6,901 bases of DNA from an uncultured Pseudodesulfovibrio sp. (lineage in GTDB: Bacteria > Desulfobacterota > Desulfovibrionia > Desulfovibrionales > Desulfovibrionaceae): assembly GCA_947259235.1 (NCBI GenBank), contig CAMYLL010000140.1:1-6901 (forward strand). The letters are read 5' to 3'. A program made the translations under genes and the position numbers. Below, piece after piece: positions 6,170-6,901 of the stretch (positions are counted from its first letter, which is position 1; each line of letters starts with the position of its first letter). The notes below the pieces were generated by a model that saw nothing but the letters and a program-made list of their open reading frames with translations, had not been told where the DNA came from and made no database searches.

Positions 6170-6901
6170 GTGAACTCGACCGCCGAGCTCGGGACATACC
6201 TTTGGAGCCGACTGCCTCTGATCCTGCTTTTCGCTGGCGGCTATCTCCTCTATCAGCTCATGGCCGTCACCCGGCTCACCGACGCCTTCGTCTCCTGGAT
6301 GCTGAAGCGCAGCCGGGGTCGGGCCGCTCCCTTATTATTGTATGTAATAGGTGCGGCCGCCGCCCTTTCGTCATTCATGCCGAACACCATCACCGTGCTG
6401 ACCATGCTGCCCATGCTCAGGCGGCTGGACAGGGATTTCGCCCGCCAGGGTGTTGCGGGCATGACCACCGTGCTCATGTGCTCGGCCATCTATGGCGCGG
6501 CCATCGGCGGCATGGGGTCGATGATCGGCTCCCCGGCAAACGTGGTTCTCTTTGCAGCACTCGATCTTTTCGAGGTGCCGGGGCGCGAGGCCGTCACTTT
6601 TTTCAATTGGTTCCTGTGGTCGGTGCCGCTGGTGGGCATGCTGGTGGCCGCCGCATGGGGCGTGGCCGCCGGGCTGGGCCTGCCCGCCGGGGCGCGCGGC
6701 GTGAGCGTGCGGGTGGACTGCGGGGCGCAGGGGTGCGCTACCTCGGCGAGGCAACGGTATGGAGCCAGGGTTTTCGGGCTCTATCTGGGCTTTTGGGTGC
6801 TGGAGGCGGTGGCCGGTCAATCCGTTTCCGGTTTTGCCGCCCTTGCCCCGGTGATCAGCCTGGGATTCACAGCGCTCTTTCTCTACCTGTTATTTGTCCG
6901 G
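6170..6901 (+). CDS. Membrane permease, SLC13/DASS-like ion transporter type (partial, 3' end missing)
   Basis: A frame open from GTG at 6170 to the window edge, 244 codons, starting NSTAELGTYLWSRLPLILLF. It is strongly hydrophobic, with likely membrane segments at about 14-34, 52-83 (one or two), 95-131, 146-171, 200-217 and 220-243. Two signatures suggest the ion-transporter superfamily: SSFMPNTITVLTMLPM (67-82), resembling the SNT-type substrate motif of SLC13, and GGMGSMIGSPANVV (113-126), resembling GGTGTLIGTPPN. Such proteins import anions (sulfate, dicarboxylates) with sodium; ArsB/NhaD-type relatives are possible, so the substrate is open. The protein begins at the helix corresponding to LFLGGFLLA in relatives, so the usual N-terminal helices seem absent. 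Unlike dnaE and the EAL gene, it uses TTA three times and TCA once. It shares the reading frame of the EAL gene, separated by that gene's TAG, and may be co-transcribed with it. Confidence 0.8.
   Translation, partial: MNSTAELGTYLWSRLPLILLFAGGYLLYQLMAVTRLTDAFVSWMLKRSRGRAAPLLLYVIGAAAALSSFMPNTITVLTMLPMLRRLDRDFARQGVAGMTTVLMCSAIYGAAIGGMGSMIGSPANVVLFAALDLFEVPGREAVTFFNWFLWSVPLVGMLVAAAWGVAAGLGLPAGARGVSVRVDCGAQGCATSARQRYGARVFGLYLGFWVLEAVAGQSVSGFAALAPVISLGFTALFLYLLFVR

Noticed and set aside
6371..6820. A 149-codon minus-strand frame opposite the permease
   Set aside because: Low-complexity His/Ala/Pro-rich translation; the plus strand encodes recognisable transporter motifs.

Overview
The window is GC-rich bacterial chromosomal DNA holding three readable genes and two partial ones. 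Codon use is strongly biased: the two long central genes contain no TTA, CTA or TCA codons. The DnaE sequence style, the GC bias and the EAL-plus-sensor architecture suggest a deltaproteobacterium of the Desulfovibrio/Pseudodesulfovibrio kind. That assignment rests on memory of family flavour, not on a search.

Layout. On the minus strand, reading right to left: dnaE (995-4534), the replicative DNA polymerase III alpha subunit; an 86-nt gap; a fusion of a GNAT acetyltransferase with a MazG-like/DCTPP1-like nucleotide pyrophosphohydrolase (69-908); a 32-nt gap; and the first 12 codons of another gene (1-36) behind a strong ribosome binding site. On the plus strand: a divergent 273-nt intergenic region (4535-4807); an EAL-domain protein with a C-terminal Cache/PAS-like sensor domain (4808-6088); an 81-nt gap; and the first 244 codons of a membrane permease of the SLC13/DASS-like ion transporter type, running off the right edge (6170-6901).

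How the genes may fit together. The minus-strand genes pair the polymerase that consumes dNTPs with a probable dNTP house-cleaning enzyme, a plausible replication/nucleotide-quality cluster. On the plus strand, the EAL protein keeps the fold-defining residues, but three acidic catalytic positions are replaced by the matching amides (D to N, D to N, E to Q). This suggests a c-di-GMP receptor rather than a phosphodiesterase. It may be co-transcribed with the permease, since no terminator separates them.

Points most worth a second look are the GNAT-MazG fusion, the amide-substituted EAL site, a 9-bp tandem repeat in dnaE lying where a clamp-binding motif is expected, two CxxC pairs in the DnaE C-terminal third, and the permease that appears to start without the usual N-terminal helices. 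No RNA gene, insertion sequence, prophage, CRISPR array or obvious defence system was seen.
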